A stretch of 64,000 bases of DNA from Saccharothrix luteola (GCF_020859565.1 NZ_JAJHUO010000004.1:153842-217841); one strand, 5' to 3'. Positions 42,996 through 52,577 are shown, counted from the stretch's first letter. The notes: a model not told the origin generated them from the letters alone. Numbers and translations are program-made.

Positions 42996-44855
42996 GTGAG
43001 TACCTACTTCGTCACCGGCGCGACGGGCTTCATCGGCAGGCGCCTGGTCGCCGAGCTCCTGCGGCGACCGGACTGCGAACGGGTGTTCGCGCTGGTCAGA
43101 CCGCATTCGGCGGACAAGTTGGACCGGCACGGCAAGCTGACGCCGGTGCTGGGCGACCTCGGCTCGCCGATCGACGCCGACCGGGTCGACCACGTCGTGC
43201 ACCTGGCCGCCGTCTACGACTTCACCGCGTCCGCCGACGCCCACCACGCCGTCAACGTCGAGGGCACCCGGCGGGTCGTGGAGTACGCCGAGCGCACCAA
43301 TTGCGGGCTGCTGCACCACGTGTCGTCCATCGCGGTCGCGGGCGACCACCGGGGCGCGTTCACCGAGGACGACTTCGACCTCGGCCAGCACCTGCCCTCG
43401 CCGTACCACGAGACCAAGCACGCGGCCGAGCGGATCGTCCGCGACCAGGGCACGCCGTGGCGCGTGTACCGGCCGGGCGCCGTGGTCGGGGACTCGCGCA
43501 CGGGCGAGATCGACAAGGTCGACGGCCCGTACTACTTCTTCCCGGCGCTGGCCGCGCTCGCCCGCCTGCCGCGCCGGCTGCCGCTGGTCGCGCCGCACTT
43601 CGGAGCCACGAACCTGGTTCCGGTCGACTACGTGGTGGCGGCGCTGGACCGGTTGATCCACGCCGACGTGCCGTCCGGCAGCACGTTCCACCTCACCGCG
43701 CGCCGCTCACAGTCGCTGGACGAGGTCCACAACGCGCTGGCCGACGCCGCCGGCGCCCCGAAGGTCCGGTTCACGTGGCCGATGCCGCCGCCCGTCGCGC
43801 CGACGAGCGCGGTCGTCACCGGCGTGCTCACCGAACTGGGCATCCCGCCGCAGGTCGTGCCGCACCTCGCGGTGCACGCCGGGTTCGACTCGACCGCCAC
43901 CCGCACGGTCACCGGCCTGGAACCGCCCGACTTCACCGCCTACGCGCCCGTGTTGTGGAAGTACTGGTCGGACCACCTGGACCCGCTGCGCGCCGCGCGG
44001 AAGCACGGCCTGGCCGGGCGGACCGTGCTGATCACCGGCGCGTCGTCGGGCATCGGCGCGGCCACCGCGCTCGCCGTGGCCCGGGAGGGAGCCGTGCCGC
44101 TGCTGGTCGCGCGCCGTGCCGAGGAGTTGGAGCAGGTCGCCGAGCGGATCCGCGCGGAGGGCGGCGCGGCGCACACCTACCCGTGCGACCTGACCGACGG
44201 GGAAGCCGTCGGCGCGCTGCTCAAGCAGGTCCTCGCCGAGCACGACGGCGTCGACGCGCTGGTCAACAACGCGGGCCGGTCGATCCGGCGCAGCGCGCAC
44301 CTGTCCGTCGACCGGTTGCACGACTTCGAGCGCACCATGGCGTTGAACTACTTCGCGCCGCTGCGGCTGGTCCTCGGCCTGCTGCCGCACATGAGGGAAC
44401 GGCGGTTCGGGCACATCGTGAACATCTCCAGCATGGGCGTGCAGCTCAACACCCCGCGCTTCTCCGCCTACCTGGCCTCGAAGAGCGCGCTGGACGCGTT
44501 CAGCCGGGTGGCGGCTAGCGAGACCGTCGCCGACGGTGTCACGTTCACGTCCGTGCGGATGCCGTTGGTGCGAACACCCATGATCGGGCCGACGAAGGTC
44601 TACGACGCGTTCCCGGCGGCGACGCCCGAACGCGCGGCGCGGTGGGTCGTCCGCGCGCTGGAGCGCCGTCCCGAGGAGGTCAACCTCCCGTCCGGGCTGC
44701 TGGCCGAACTCGCCCGCAAGGCCGCGCCGAAGCAGGTGCGGTCGCTGCTGCACCTGGGGTACCGGGCGATGCCCGAGAAGGGCACGCCGCCCACGCCGCC
44801 GCTGGCCGCCGTCGCCGCGGGCGTCACCCGCCTCGTCCTGCGGGCGACGCGGTGA
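42996..44855 (+). CDS. Two-domain protein: extended SDR (reductase/epimerase-like) fused to a classical SDR
   Basis: 619 residues from GTG 42996. Residues ~1-330 are an extended SDR (FVTGATGFIGRRLVAELL, DVVHLAAVYDFT-like HVVHLAAVYDF, catalytic Tyr-Lys in SPYHETKHAAE), as in thioester reductase and epimerase families. Residues ~345-600 are a classical SDR (VLITGASSGIGAATALAVA, ALVNNAGRSI, VNISSMG, SAYLASKSAL). This resembles the fatty acyl-CoA reductase/SDR fusions of mycobacteria. Together with the coupled acyl-CoA synthetase it may reduce activated fatty acids to aldehydes or alcohols, but no substrate is proven. The stop shares GTGA with the next gene. Confidence 0.88.
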   Translation: MSTYFVTGATGFIGRRLVAELLRRPDCERVFALVRPHSADKLDRHGKLTPVLGDLGSPIDADRVDHVVHLAAVYDFTASADAHHAVNVEGTRRVVEYAERTNCGLLHHVSSIAVAGDHRGAFTEDDFDLGQHLPSPYHETKHAAERIVRDQGTPWRVYRPGAVVGDSRTGEIDKVDGPYYFFPALAALARLPRRLPLVAPHFGATNLVPVDYVVAALDRLIHADVPSGSTFHLTARRSQSLDEVHNALADAAGAPKVRFTWPMPPPVAPTSAVVTGVLTELGIPPQVVPHLAVHAGFDSTATRTVTGLEPPDFTAYAPVLWKYWSDHLDPLRAARKHGLAGRTVLITGASSGIGAATALAVAREGAVPLLVARRAEELEQVAERIRAEGGAAHTYPCDLTDGEAVGALLKQVLAEHDGVDALVNNAGRSIRRSAHLSVDRLHDFERTMALNYFAPLRLVLGLLPHMRERRFGHIVNISSMGVQLNTPRFSAYLASKSALDAFSRVAASETVADGVTFTSVRMPLVRTPMIGPTKVYDAFPAATPERAARWVVRALERRPEEVNLPSGLLAELARKAAPKQVRSLLHLGYRAMPEKGTPPTPPLAAVAAGVTRLVLRATR

Positions 44856-46432
44856 ACCGGGTCCTGGAAGCGCTGCGCGCGGTGGCGACGCTGGTGCGCG
44901 CCGGCGTCGTACGGCCGATGGGTCCCGGCAGGCTGCTCGGCGTCGTCGACGCCTACCTCCAGTGGGACATCACGGTGGCGTTCGGGTTCGCCACCGGCGC
45001 GGCGCGCCACCCCGACCGGCCGGCGATCGTCGACGACGCGGGCACGCTCACCTACGCCCAGGTCGACGAACGCACCACCCGGCTCGCGCACGGCCTGCAC
45101 GACCTCGGCGTGCGGTCGGGCTCGAAGGTCGCGGTGCTGTGCCGCAACCACCGCGGTTTCGTGGAGACCGTGGCCGCGTGCGTGAAGCTCGGCGCGCACA
45201 CCGTGCTGATCAACACCGGGTTGAGCGCGGCCCAGGTCGCCGTGGTGCTGCGCGAGCAGGACGTGTCCGTGGTCGTCGCCGACACCGAGTTCCGCGGCCT
45301 GCTGGCCAACGCGCCGCGCAAGGTCCGCCGGGTGATGGCGTGGGTCGAGGGCGTCACCAGGAGCCGGACGCTGGAGCAGCTGATCGCGGGCTCACCCGCC
45401 ACGCCGCTGCCCAGGCGCCCGCCGCGCGGCCGGATGATCGTGCTGACCTCGGGCACCACGGGCGCGCCGAAGGGCGCCAGGCGGCCGGAGCCGGCGAGCC
45501 TCGCGCCCGCCGCCGCGTTGTTGTCCCGCATCCCGTTCAGGGCGGGCGACCGGTTCTCCGTGCCCGCGCCGCTGTTCCACACCTGGGGCCTGGCCGCGTT
45601 CCAGATCGGGCTGGTGCTCGGCGCGACGTTCGTGCTGCGCCGCAGGTTCGACCCGGCGCTCGTGCTCGCCGACGCGCGCAAGCACGGCAGCGACGCTCTG
45701 TTCACCGTTCCCGTGATGCTGCAACGCATCCTGGAGCTGACCGGGCGCCCGCACCTGCCGAAGCTGCGGGTGATCGCGTCCAGCGGCTCGGCGCTGCCGC
45801 CACCGGTGGCCCGGCGGTGCCTGGAGGAGTTCGGCCCGGTGCTCTACAACCTCTACGGCTCCACCGAGGTGTCGTGGGTGACCATCGCCCGGCCCGACGA
45901 GCTGGCCCGGCGCCCGGACACGGCGGGCCTGCCGCCGCGCGGCACCCGGCTGGCGATCCTGGACGACGCGGGCGACCCGGTGCCCGTCGGCACGACCGGC
46001 CGCATCTTCGTGGCCAACGACATGCTGTTCGACGGCTACACCAACGGCGCGGGCAAGGAGGTCCGCGACGGCCTCATGTCGACCGGCGACGTCGGCTACC
46101 GCGACCGGGACGGCCTGCTGTTCGTCGCCGGGCGTGACGACGAGATGATCATCTCCGGCGGCGAGAACGTGTACCCGCGCGAGGTCGAGGACCTGCTGGC
46201 GGGCCTGGCCGGGGTGCGCGAGGTCGCCGTGGTCGGCGTGCCGGACGAGCAGTTCGGCCAACGGCTCGCCGCGTACGTCGTGCCCGAGGAGCCGGGTGGG
46301 CTGGACGAGGACGCGGTGCTGGACCACGTGCGCGGCAACCTGGCCAGGTTCTCGGTGCCGAGGGAGGTGGTCTTCCTCGACTCCCTGCCGCGCAATGAGA
46401 CGGGAAAGGTGCTGAAGCGCGAGTTGGGGTGA
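44852..46432 (+). CDS. AMP-forming acyl-CoA synthetase-like enzyme
   Basis: 526 residues from GTG 44852, overlapping the previous stop as GTGA. The ANL core motifs are present: the P-loop-like IVLTSGTTGAPKGARR, NLYGSTEVSWVTIA, STGDVGYRDRDGLLFVAGR, and the C-terminal Lys of RNETGKVLKREL, which completes adenylation. It activates a carboxylic acid, probably a fatty acid, to acyl-CoA. Position between the reductase fusion and the LuxR gene suggests one lipid-related pathway. Confidence 0.93.
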   Translation: MNRVLEALRAVATLVRAGVVRPMGPGRLLGVVDAYLQWDITVAFGFATGAARHPDRPAIVDDAGTLTYAQVDERTTRLAHGLHDLGVRSGSKVAVLCRNHRGFVETVAACVKLGAHTVLINTGLSAAQVAVVLREQDVSVVVADTEFRGLLANAPRKVRRVMAWVEGVTRSRTLEQLIAGSPATPLPRRPPRGRMIVLTSGTTGAPKGARRPEPASLAPAAALLSRIPFRAGDRFSVPAPLFHTWGLAAFQIGLVLGATFVLRRRFDPALVLADARKHGSDALFTVPVMLQRILELTGRPHLPKLRVIASSGSALPPPVARRCLEEFGPVLYNLYGSTEVSWVTIARPDELARRPDTAGLPPRGTRLAILDDAGDPVPVGTTGRIFVANDMLFDGYTNGAGKEVRDGLMSTGDVGYRDRDGLLFVAGRDDEMIISGGENVYPREVEDLLAGLAGVREVAVVGVPDEQFGQRLAAYVVPEEPGGLDEDAVLDHVRGNLARFSVPREVVFLDSLPRNETGKVLKRELG

Positions 46433-47784
46433 GTACCCTCTCCAGCGGGGGCAGACTGATGACGATTCCCGTCCAGCGGGCAGCCGATCCGCGCGAGGCC
46501 GCGGTGTCCAACCTGCGCGAGGCGCGGATGGCGCTGGACGAGGGCCGCCCCGGCGACGCGCTGGAGTCCGCCGAGAAGGCGGTGGCCGCGTTCTCGTGGC
46601 TGGACGACGCCGAGGGCGTGGCGCACAGCGTGCTGGCCCAGTCCGTGGCGCTCGGCAAGCGCGGGCTGCTGCCGGGTGCGCTGGACACCATCGACCGGGT
46701 GCAGGCCATCGCGGCGGCCAACCGGCACGTCGGGCTCCAGGCGTGGTGCAGCTTCTCGCAGGCCGTGGTGGAGCTGCGGCTGGACTCGCGGGAGCGGTCG
46801 CTGCACTCGCTGGCCCGCGCCCTCGGCCTGGCCGAGCTGACCAAGGACGTCGAGCTGATCGGCTCGATCCTGTACGAGCAGGCCAACGTGCTGCGCACGC
46901 AGTACCACGAGCACTGCATGGTGCGCACGGCGGCGAGCCGGTGCAGCCCGGACGGCGAGCCGTGCACGCGCAAGCTGCGGCGCGCGGAGGCGCTGTGCGC
47001 GCAGGCCCGTGACCGGTGGAAGCACCTCGACCAGCCGTTGCGGATGGCGAGGCTGAACCTGCTGCTCACGCACGTGCGGCTGGACCTGGGCGACGTGGAG
47101 CGGGCGCTGCGCTCGTGCCAGCGGGCCGACCGGCTGCTGACCGGGCAGGACCGGCCCGTGCTGCGGGCCGAGCTGCTGATGGCGCGGGCCCGGATCAGCG
47201 GCGCGCGGGAGCGGCACGACGACCAGGTGCGGCTGCTCACCCGTGCGGCGGAACTGGCGATGGGCGTGCTGGCACGGGAAGTCGCGGTGCGGGCGCACGG
47301 CGCGCTGAGCGTGGCCCACGAACGGGCCGGGAAGTTTGACTCGGCGTTGCGACACGCCCGGTCTCAATTGGAGCAGTACCGGCTGTGGGAGCTCCAGGAA
47401 GGCCGAGACCTGCTGCGGATGCGGGAGCACGACCTGTCCGCCCGCCTGGTCGACCAGCTGGCCGAGCGCACGTTCGGGCTGCGCCGCGAGCATCGGGCGG
47501 CGCCGGACCCGCTGCGCAGCTCGGCCACCGCCGAGCAGGACAACCGGCGGATCGCGCGGGCGCTGCGGTCCGGGCTGACCAAGCGCGGCATCGAGGTGCT
47601 GCGGCGCGTCGCGGCCGGTGAGAGCACCGCGGACATCGCGGCCGAGCTGTCGTTGTCGCCGAAGACCGTGCAGAACCACCTCCAGCGGATCTACCGGACG
47701 ATCGGCGTGCGCGACCGGGCGGGCGCCGCGGTCTGGTGGGTGGACCTGGACGAGGAGGCGCGGACCAGACCGCTGCTCGACTGA
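46429..47784 (+). CDS. LuxR-type regulator with TPR-like helical repeats
   Basis: 451 residues from GTG 46429, again overlapping the previous stop; ATG 46459 (MTIPVQRAADP) is a shorter alternative. About residues 20-330 are TPR-like helical pairs (ALDEGRPGDALESAEKAV, SLHSLARALGLAELTK, ALRSCQRADRLLTGQ). A Cys-rich insert (EHCMVRTAASRCSPDGEPC) interrupts them and might bind metal. The C-terminal HTH (~380-440) reads GLTKRGIEVLRRVAAGES and PKTVQNHLQRIYRTIGVRD. It is the third gene of the coupled operon and may control it. Confidence 0.85.
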   Translation: MSTLSSGGRLMTIPVQRAADPREAAVSNLREARMALDEGRPGDALESAEKAVAAFSWLDDAEGVAHSVLAQSVALGKRGLLPGALDTIDRVQAIAAANRHVGLQAWCSFSQAVVELRLDSRERSLHSLARALGLAELTKDVELIGSILYEQANVLRTQYHEHCMVRTAASRCSPDGEPCTRKLRRAEALCAQARDRWKHLDQPLRMARLNLLLTHVRLDLGDVERALRSCQRADRLLTGQDRPVLRAELLMARARISGARERHDDQVRLLTRAAELAMGVLAREVAVRAHGALSVAHERAGKFDSALRHARSQLEQYRLWELQEGRDLLRMREHDLSARLVDQLAERTFGLRREHRAAPDPLRSSATAEQDNRRIARALRSGLTKRGIEVLRRVAAGESTADIAAELSLSPKTVQNHLQRIYRTIGVRDRAGAAVWWVDLDEEARTRPLLD

Positions 47785-48006
47785 GTCACTTCCGGGTTTC
47801 CGGCTCGTTACCCGTAATGGTGGGATGTCCCCGACGATCGGGGCTACCGCTCCGGGGGTATTGCCCAACGGGCAGGGGCAGAAGTGGGTGATGACCGTGA
47901 CGACCCGCCTGTGCCATGCTCCGCTTGGACGCCTCCGGGCGCTGTCCGCGGATCTGGTCCGGCTCCCCCTGCCGACAAAGCCGCTACGATCGAACGGAGT
48001 TCGACG

Positions 48007-48156
48007 ATGGTTGTGCACTCCCTGCACAAGATCATGGCTGCGCTCGCCGTCTGCGCCGGTCTCGCGGTCGTCGTGGGTGTGCCCGCCGCCGTGGCCGTCC
48101 AGGGCGAGAGCGCCACGGCCAGGGTGTTCCAGGCGCCCTACGCACCGCAGCCGTAA
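48007..48156 (+). CDS. Small secreted peptide, 49 residues
   Basis: ATG 48007 follows GGAG at a fitting distance. The sequence is mostly a signal peptide (HKIMAALAVCAGLAVVVGVPAAVAV) and a short exported tail (QGESATARVFQAPYAPQP). Length and composition fit a real small exported peptide, but there is no homology evidence. It lies alone, 55 bases before the PH-domain gene, behind a 222-base gap with a short CCCCGA/TCGGGG hairpin at 47829-47843. Confidence 0.5.
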   Translation: MVVHSLHKIMAALAVCAGLAVVVGVPAAVAVQGESATARVFQAPYAPQP

Positions 48157-48210
48157 CCGATCGGCCCCGAGGCCGGGTTCGCGCGCACGCGGGCTCGGCC
48201 TTGAGGCACA

Positions 48211-48711
48211 GTGGACGGCGTGAGCAGCGAAGTGTTGCGCCTGCGTGCGCCGCGGCACCAGGTGAGCCGCAAGTCGATCACCCTCTGGACCCTGCACGCG
48301 CTGATCGGCTGGGCGGTGCTGCTGGTGCCGCAACTCGTCGTGCTGATCTTCACCACGTCGCCGTGGCAGGTGACCGCCGCGATCGCGACCCTCGTGCTCG
48401 GCACTGCGCACACGCTGGTGATGCCGCGCTGGCGGTACCGCGTGCACCGCTGGGAGGCCACCCCGGACGCGGTGTACACGCTGGCCGGCTGGCTGAACCA
48501 GGAGTGGCGCATCGCGCCGGTCTCGCGCATCCAGACCGTGGACACCAAGCGCGGTCCCCTGCAACAGCTCCTCGGGCTCTCCACGGTCACCGTGACCACC
48601 GCCTCGGCCGCCGGCCCCGTGCTCATCGAGGGCCTCGACCACGACGACGCGGTGCGGTTGGCCGACGAGCTGACCACGACCACCCAGGCCACGCCGGGTG
48701 ATGCCACGTGA
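48211..48711 (+). CDS. Bacterial PH-domain membrane protein, YdbS-like
   Basis: 166 residues from GTG 48211 (GAGG four bases upstream); GTG 48220 is possible. Two membrane helices near the N-terminus (LHALIGWAVLLVPQLVVLIF, VTAAIATLVLGTAHTLVM) precede a bPH2/DUF304 domain (~75-150) with RVHRWEATPDAVYTLAGW and VSRIQTVDTKRGPLQQLLG. YdbS/YdbT pairs occur widely in Gram-positive bacteria. In Bacillus they have been linked to resistance to antimicrobials, but mechanism is unknown. The stop shares GTGA with the ydbT-like gene. Confidence 0.9.
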   Translation: MDGVSSEVLRLRAPRHQVSRKSITLWTLHALIGWAVLLVPQLVVLIFTTSPWQVTAAIATLVLGTAHTLVMPRWRYRVHRWEATPDAVYTLAGWLNQEWRIAPVSRIQTVDTKRGPLQQLLGLSTVTVTTASAAGPVLIEGLDHDDAVRLADELTTTTQATPGDAT

Positions 48712-50246
48712 CCACGGACCTGCCCGCCGCGCCCGAGTACGCCGAGCCGGTGGTGGACTGGCACCGGCTGGACGTGCGGATGCTCGTCGTCCGCCCGCTG
48801 AACGAGCTGCTCGGCCTGGTGCCGCTGTTCGTCGGCCTGATCGTGCTCGGCAAGGGCGAGACGTGGCGGATCCTGGTCAGCGTCGGCGTGATCGCGGCGA
48901 TCGTGCTGTTCGGCCTGCTGCGCTGGATCACCACCCGGTACCGGATCACCACCGAGCAGGTCGAGCTGCACACCGGGCTGCTCGTGCGCAAGCGCCTGGC
49001 GGTGCCGCGCGACCGGATCCGCACGGTCGACCTGACCGCGAAGCTCGGGCACCGGCTGTTCGGGCTGTCCGCGATCCGGGTCGGCACCGGGCAGCGCGAC
49101 CAGCCCGGTGAGGACGGCCTGACGCTGGACGCGGTGTCGTCCGCCGAGGCGGAACGGCTGCGCGTGCTGCTGCTCACGATCGCCAAGGCGGAAACCCCCG
49201 CCGTCGCGGAGGAAGCGCGGCCGGGCGTCGTGCTGTCCGAATGGGACAACCGGTGGCTGCGCTACGCGCCGTTGACGTTGTCCGGCCTGGTGGCCGCGGG
49301 CGCGCTGTTCGGGTTCGTGATGAACTTCGCGCGGGAGCTGGACATCGAGGTGTTCGAGCCGATGAGCGAGGCCGCGCACTGGGTGGTGGAACAGCCGCTC
49401 GGGTTGACCATCGCGGTGTTCGCGGGCGTCGTGCTGCTGGTGGCCACGTTCGGCTCGGTGCTGGTGTACGTGGTGCAGTTCTGGGGCTACCGGCTGACGC
49501 GCGAGCCGGACGACACGGTGCGCGTGCGCCGCGGCCTGCTCACCACCCGTTCGGTTTCCGTTGCGGAGCAACGACTTCGCGGCGTCGAGCTGGTCGAACC
49601 GCTGCTGCTGCGCGCCGGGCGGGGCGCCCACGCCAAGACCGTGACGACCGGTCTGGGCCGCAAGGGCGAGAGCAACCTGCTGCTGCCGCCCGCGCCGGTC
49701 GCCGAGGCTCACCGCGTGTCCGCGGAGGTGCTGCGGCCGACGACGGGCAACGCCGCTGAACACGCCGCCACCGCCGACCGGGCCGGGGCGTCGCCGACGC
49801 GGACGCCGTTGCGCAGGCACCCGGTGGCCGCCCTGCGCCGCCGGATGGTGCGCGCCGTCGTGCCGTTGCTGGTGCCGGCGGCCGTCCTGGCGTGGTTCGC
49901 GCCGAGCTGGACGTGGCAGGTCGTGCTGGCCCTGGTGCCCTTCTCCGCCGCCCTGGGCTGGGACCGCTACCGCTCGCTCGGCCACGCCCTGACCGACCGC
50001 CACCTCCTCGCCCGCGCGGGCTCCGCGGTCCGCGAAACCGTTGCCCTGCAACGCACCGGCATCATCGGCTGGCGCATCTCCCGCTCGTTCTTCCAACGCC
50101 GCGCGGGCCTGGTCACGATCACCGCCACCACCGCGGCGGGCAACGGCGCGTACCACGTGGTCGACGTGGCCGAGGCCGACGGCCTGGCGCTCGCCGACGC
50201 GGCCGTGCCGGACCTGCTGCGCCCGTTCCTGGAGCTACCCGACTGA
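48708..50246 (+). CDS. Bacterial PH-domain membrane protein, YdbT-like
   Basis: 512 residues from GTG 48708, coupled to the previous gene. Three bPH2/DUF304 units are separated by helix pairs: unit 1 at ~75-165 (YRITTEQVELHTGLLVRKRL), unit 2 at ~260-345 (YRLTREPDDTVRVRRGLLTT), and unit 3 at ~420-500 (HLLARAGSAVRETVALQRTG). Each has the R-I-RTVD/LRGVE strand pattern of the family. About six membrane helices sit between them (LVPLFVGLIVLG, LSGLVAAGALFGFVMNF, IAVFAGVVLLVATFGSV, AVVPLLVPAAVLAWF). It probably forms a complex with the YdbS-like protein. The stop overlaps the convergent regulator by 12 bp. Confidence 0.9.
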   Translation: MTTDLPAAPEYAEPVVDWHRLDVRMLVVRPLNELLGLVPLFVGLIVLGKGETWRILVSVGVIAAIVLFGLLRWITTRYRITTEQVELHTGLLVRKRLAVPRDRIRTVDLTAKLGHRLFGLSAIRVGTGQRDQPGEDGLTLDAVSSAEAERLRVLLLTIAKAETPAVAEEARPGVVLSEWDNRWLRYAPLTLSGLVAAGALFGFVMNFARELDIEVFEPMSEAAHWVVEQPLGLTIAVFAGVVLLVATFGSVLVYVVQFWGYRLTREPDDTVRVRRGLLTTRSVSVAEQRLRGVELVEPLLLRAGRGAHAKTVTTGLGRKGESNLLLPPAPVAEAHRVSAEVLRPTTGNAAEHAATADRAGASPTRTPLRRHPVAALRRRMVRAVVPLLVPAAVLAWFAPSWTWQVVLALVPFSAALGWDRYRSLGHALTDRHLLARAGSAVRETVALQRTGIIGWRISRSFFQRRAGLVTITATTAAGNGAYHVVDVAEADGLALADAAVPDLLRPFLELPD

Positions 50247-51209
50247 GCGGAACGTGGTGCGGTAGGCGCTGGGCGACACGCCGAGCGTCGCGCCCATCTG
50301 CTGCCGCAGCGCCGCGCCCGTGCCGAAGCCCGCGTGCCGGGCCACCTGGTCGATCGCCAGGTCGGTGGTCTCCAGCAGGTGCCGGGCCCGTTCGACGCGC
50401 TGCTGCGTGATCCACTTGCCGGGGCTCACGCCGGTCTCCTCGCGGAACCGGCGGGTGAACGTGCGGACGCTCATCCGGGCGTGCGCGGCCAGCGCGCGCA
50501 GGTCCAGCGGCTCGTGCAGGTGCGCCACGGCCCACGCGCGGGCCGGTGCGGTGGACGTGTCGGCCCGGTCCGGGATCGGGCGGACGATGAACTGCGACTG
50601 CCCGCCCGGACGCCACGGCGGCACGACGCACCGGCGCGCGGCCGTGTTCGCGACGTCGCTGCCGTGGTCGTGCCGCACGACGTGCAGGCACAGGTCGACG
50701 CCCGCGGCGACGCCCGCCGAGGTCAGCACGTCGCCCTCGTCCACGAACAGCACGTCCGGGTCGAGGTCGACGTTCGGGAACAGGCGGCGGAAGTTGTCCG
50801 CGTGCGCCCAGTGGGTGGTGGCCTTGCGCCCGTCCAGCAGCCCGGCCGCGGCCAGCACGAACGCGCCCGTGCAGATCGACATCACCCGGGCGCCCCGGTC
50901 GGCCGCCGCGAGCAGGGCGTCGCGCACCGGCTCCTCCAGCGTGCCTTCCTCCAGCACCCGCGCCCCGTAGTGCACGCCGGCCACGATCACCGTGTCCGCC
51001 TCCGCCACCAGCTCCAAGCCGTGGTCGGGGGTGATGGCGAACCCGGCCGAGCTGCGCACCGGACGTCCGCCCGGCGTGCAGACCCGCACCCGGTAGTACC
51101 GCTGACCGTGCTCGTCGCGGGCGGCGTTGAGGACCTGCGTCGGCGTGCCGAGGTCGAACGTCACCACCTCGTCCAGCGCGAGCACGGCGACCAGGTGACG
51201 GCTGTCCAT
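50235..51209 (-). CDS. AraC-family regulator with an N-terminal DJ-1/GATase1 domain
   Basis: 324 residues from ATG 51209. Residues ~1-190 are a DJ-1/PfpI-like domain with the nucleophile-elbow Cys in RVMSICTGAFVLAAAG (about residue 113), and the AraC HTH pair is at ~220-315 (LRALAAHARMSVRTFTRRF, AIDQVARHAGFGTGAALRQQ). Proteins of this FtrA/GlxA type sense small metabolites or betaines; the ligand is unknown. It is divergent from an MFS transporter, its likely target. The longer frame upstream is a shadow of the transporter. Confidence 0.92.
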   Translation of the reverse strand: MDSRHLVAVLALDEVVTFDLGTPTQVLNAARDEHGQRYYRVRVCTPGGRPVRSSAGFAITPDHGLELVAEADTVIVAGVHYGARVLEEGTLEEPVRDALLAAADRGARVMSICTGAFVLAAAGLLDGRKATTHWAHADNFRRLFPNVDLDPDVLFVDEGDVLTSAGVAAGVDLCLHVVRHDHGSDVANTAARRCVVPPWRPGGQSQFIVRPIPDRADTSTAPARAWAVAHLHEPLDLRALAAHARMSVRTFTRRFREETGVSPGKWITQQRVERARHLLETTDLAIDQVARHAGFGTGAALRQQMGATLGVSPSAYRTTFRSVG

Positions 51210-51281
51210 GGCCGGATTTTTGCACATGATGGCCATCCAGCCACTTTCCGGAACCGGGTCGCATCGTTGAGGCTTCCTCAC

Positions 51282-52577
51282 GTGATTCGCAGCAGGCAGA
51301 ACTGGGCATGGGTGGTCGCCGGCGTCGCCTTCATCGCACTCGTCGGCGCCGCGGCGTTCCGGGCCACCCCGGGCGCGTTGATCGAACCGCTGCAACGCGA
51401 GTTCGGCTGGTCCACGGCCACGATCGGCTTCGCCGTGTCGGTGAACCTCATGCTGTTCGGGCTGACCGCGCCGTTCGCCGCCGCGCTGATGGAGCGACTC
51501 GGCGTGCGCAAGGTCGTGGCCTCGGCGTTGACGCTGGTCGCCGTGGGCAGCGGGTTGACCGTGTTCATGACCACGGCCTGGCAGCTGGTGCTGTTCTGGG
51601 GCGTCCTGGTCGGCCTGGGCACCGGTTCGATGGCGCTGGCGTTCGTGGCGACCATCACCGGCCGCTGGTTCGTCAAGCACCGCGGCCTGGTCACCGGCAT
51701 CCTGACCGCGGGCGGCGCGACGGGGCAGCTGGTGTTCCTGCCGGTGGTGGCGGCGTTGTCGGAGTCCTCCGGGTGGCGCTCCGCGTCCATCGTGGTGTCG
51801 GTCGCGGCCCTCGCGGTGGTGCCGCTGGCGCTGCTGTTCCTCCGCGACCACCCCGCCGACGTGGGTGTCCCGCCCTACGGCGGCGACGAGATCGTGCCCG
51901 TGCCGCCGTCGACGGGCGGTTCGGCCCGGCGTGCCATCAGCGCGCTGACCAGCGCCGCGCGCACCGGACCGTTCTGGTTCCTGGCGGCGGGCTTCGCGAT
52001 CTGCGGCGCGACCACGAACGGCCTGGTCGGCACCCACTTCATCCCCGCCGCGCACGACCACGGCATGCCCACCACCACCGCCGCGGGCCTGCTCGCCCTG
52101 GTCGGGATCTTCGACATCGCCGGCACGGTCCTGTCGGGCTGGCTCACCGACCGCGTCGACTCGCGGATCCTGCTCGCCGTGTACTACGCGCTGCGCGGCG
52201 CGTCGCTGCTCGTCCTGCCGCAGCTGTTCCACGACTCGGTGCACCCGTCGATGCTCGTGTTCATCATCTTCTACGGCCTGGACTGGGTCGCCACCGTCCC
52301 GCCGACGGTCGCGCTGTGCCGCCAGGTGTTCGGCCTGTCCGCCCCAGTGGTCTTCGGCTGGGTCTTCGCCTCGCACCAGATCGGCGCGGCGATCGCCGCC
52401 ACCGCCGCCGGTCTCACCCGCGACCACTTCGGCGACTACGCGCCGGCCTGGTACGTCGCCGGCCTGCTCAGCATCGGCGCCGCGTTCCTGTCCATGAAGG
52501 TCAAGCGCTCACCGGCGCTTGCGGGAGGTCCCGAAGAGCCCACGGGTGATCTCGCGGCCGAGCGCGCTCGCGGCTGA
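51282..52577 (+). CDS. MFS transporter, oxalate/formate or monocarboxylate type
   Basis: 431 residues from GTG 51282. Twelve hydrophobic helices, with AFRATPGALIEPLQREFGWSTATIG at helix 1-2, MERLGVRKVVASAL as the loop 2-3 signature, and RDHPADVGVPPYG at the central loop. The sequence resembles the OFA/monocarboxylate branch. The substrate is not determined. The divergent AraC/GATase1 gene probably regulates it. Its last ~23 codons overlap the convergent HerA-like gene by 69 bp. Confidence 0.9.
   Translation: MIRSRQNWAWVVAGVAFIALVGAAAFRATPGALIEPLQREFGWSTATIGFAVSVNLMLFGLTAPFAAALMERLGVRKVVASALTLVAVGSGLTVFMTTAWQLVLFWGVLVGLGTGSMALAFVATITGRWFVKHRGLVTGILTAGGATGQLVFLPVVAALSESSGWRSASIVVSVAALAVVPLALLFLRDHPADVGVPPYGGDEIVPVPPSTGGSARRAISALTSAARTGPFWFLAAGFAICGATTNGLVGTHFIPAAHDHGMPTTTAAGLLALVGIFDIAGTVLSGWLTDRVDSRILLAVYYALRGASLLVLPQLFHDSVHPSMLVFIIFYGLDWVATVPPTVALCRQVFGLSAPVVFGWVFASHQIGAAIAATAAGLTRDHFGDYAPAWYVAGLLSIGAAFLSMKVKRSPALAGGPEEPTGDLAAERARG

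Noticed and set aside
46096-48642. 848-codon minus-strand open frame
   Set aside because: Shadow of the acyl-CoA synthetase and LuxR genes; Arg/His/Gln-rich without domains.
48138-50156. 672-codon minus-strand open frame
   Set aside because: Antisense of the two PH-domain genes, which carry clear repeats and membrane helices.
51210-52427. Minus-strand extension of the AraC/GATase1 frame
   Set aside because: It is antisense to the MFS transporter; the regulator starts at ATG 51209 with the DJ-1 domain.
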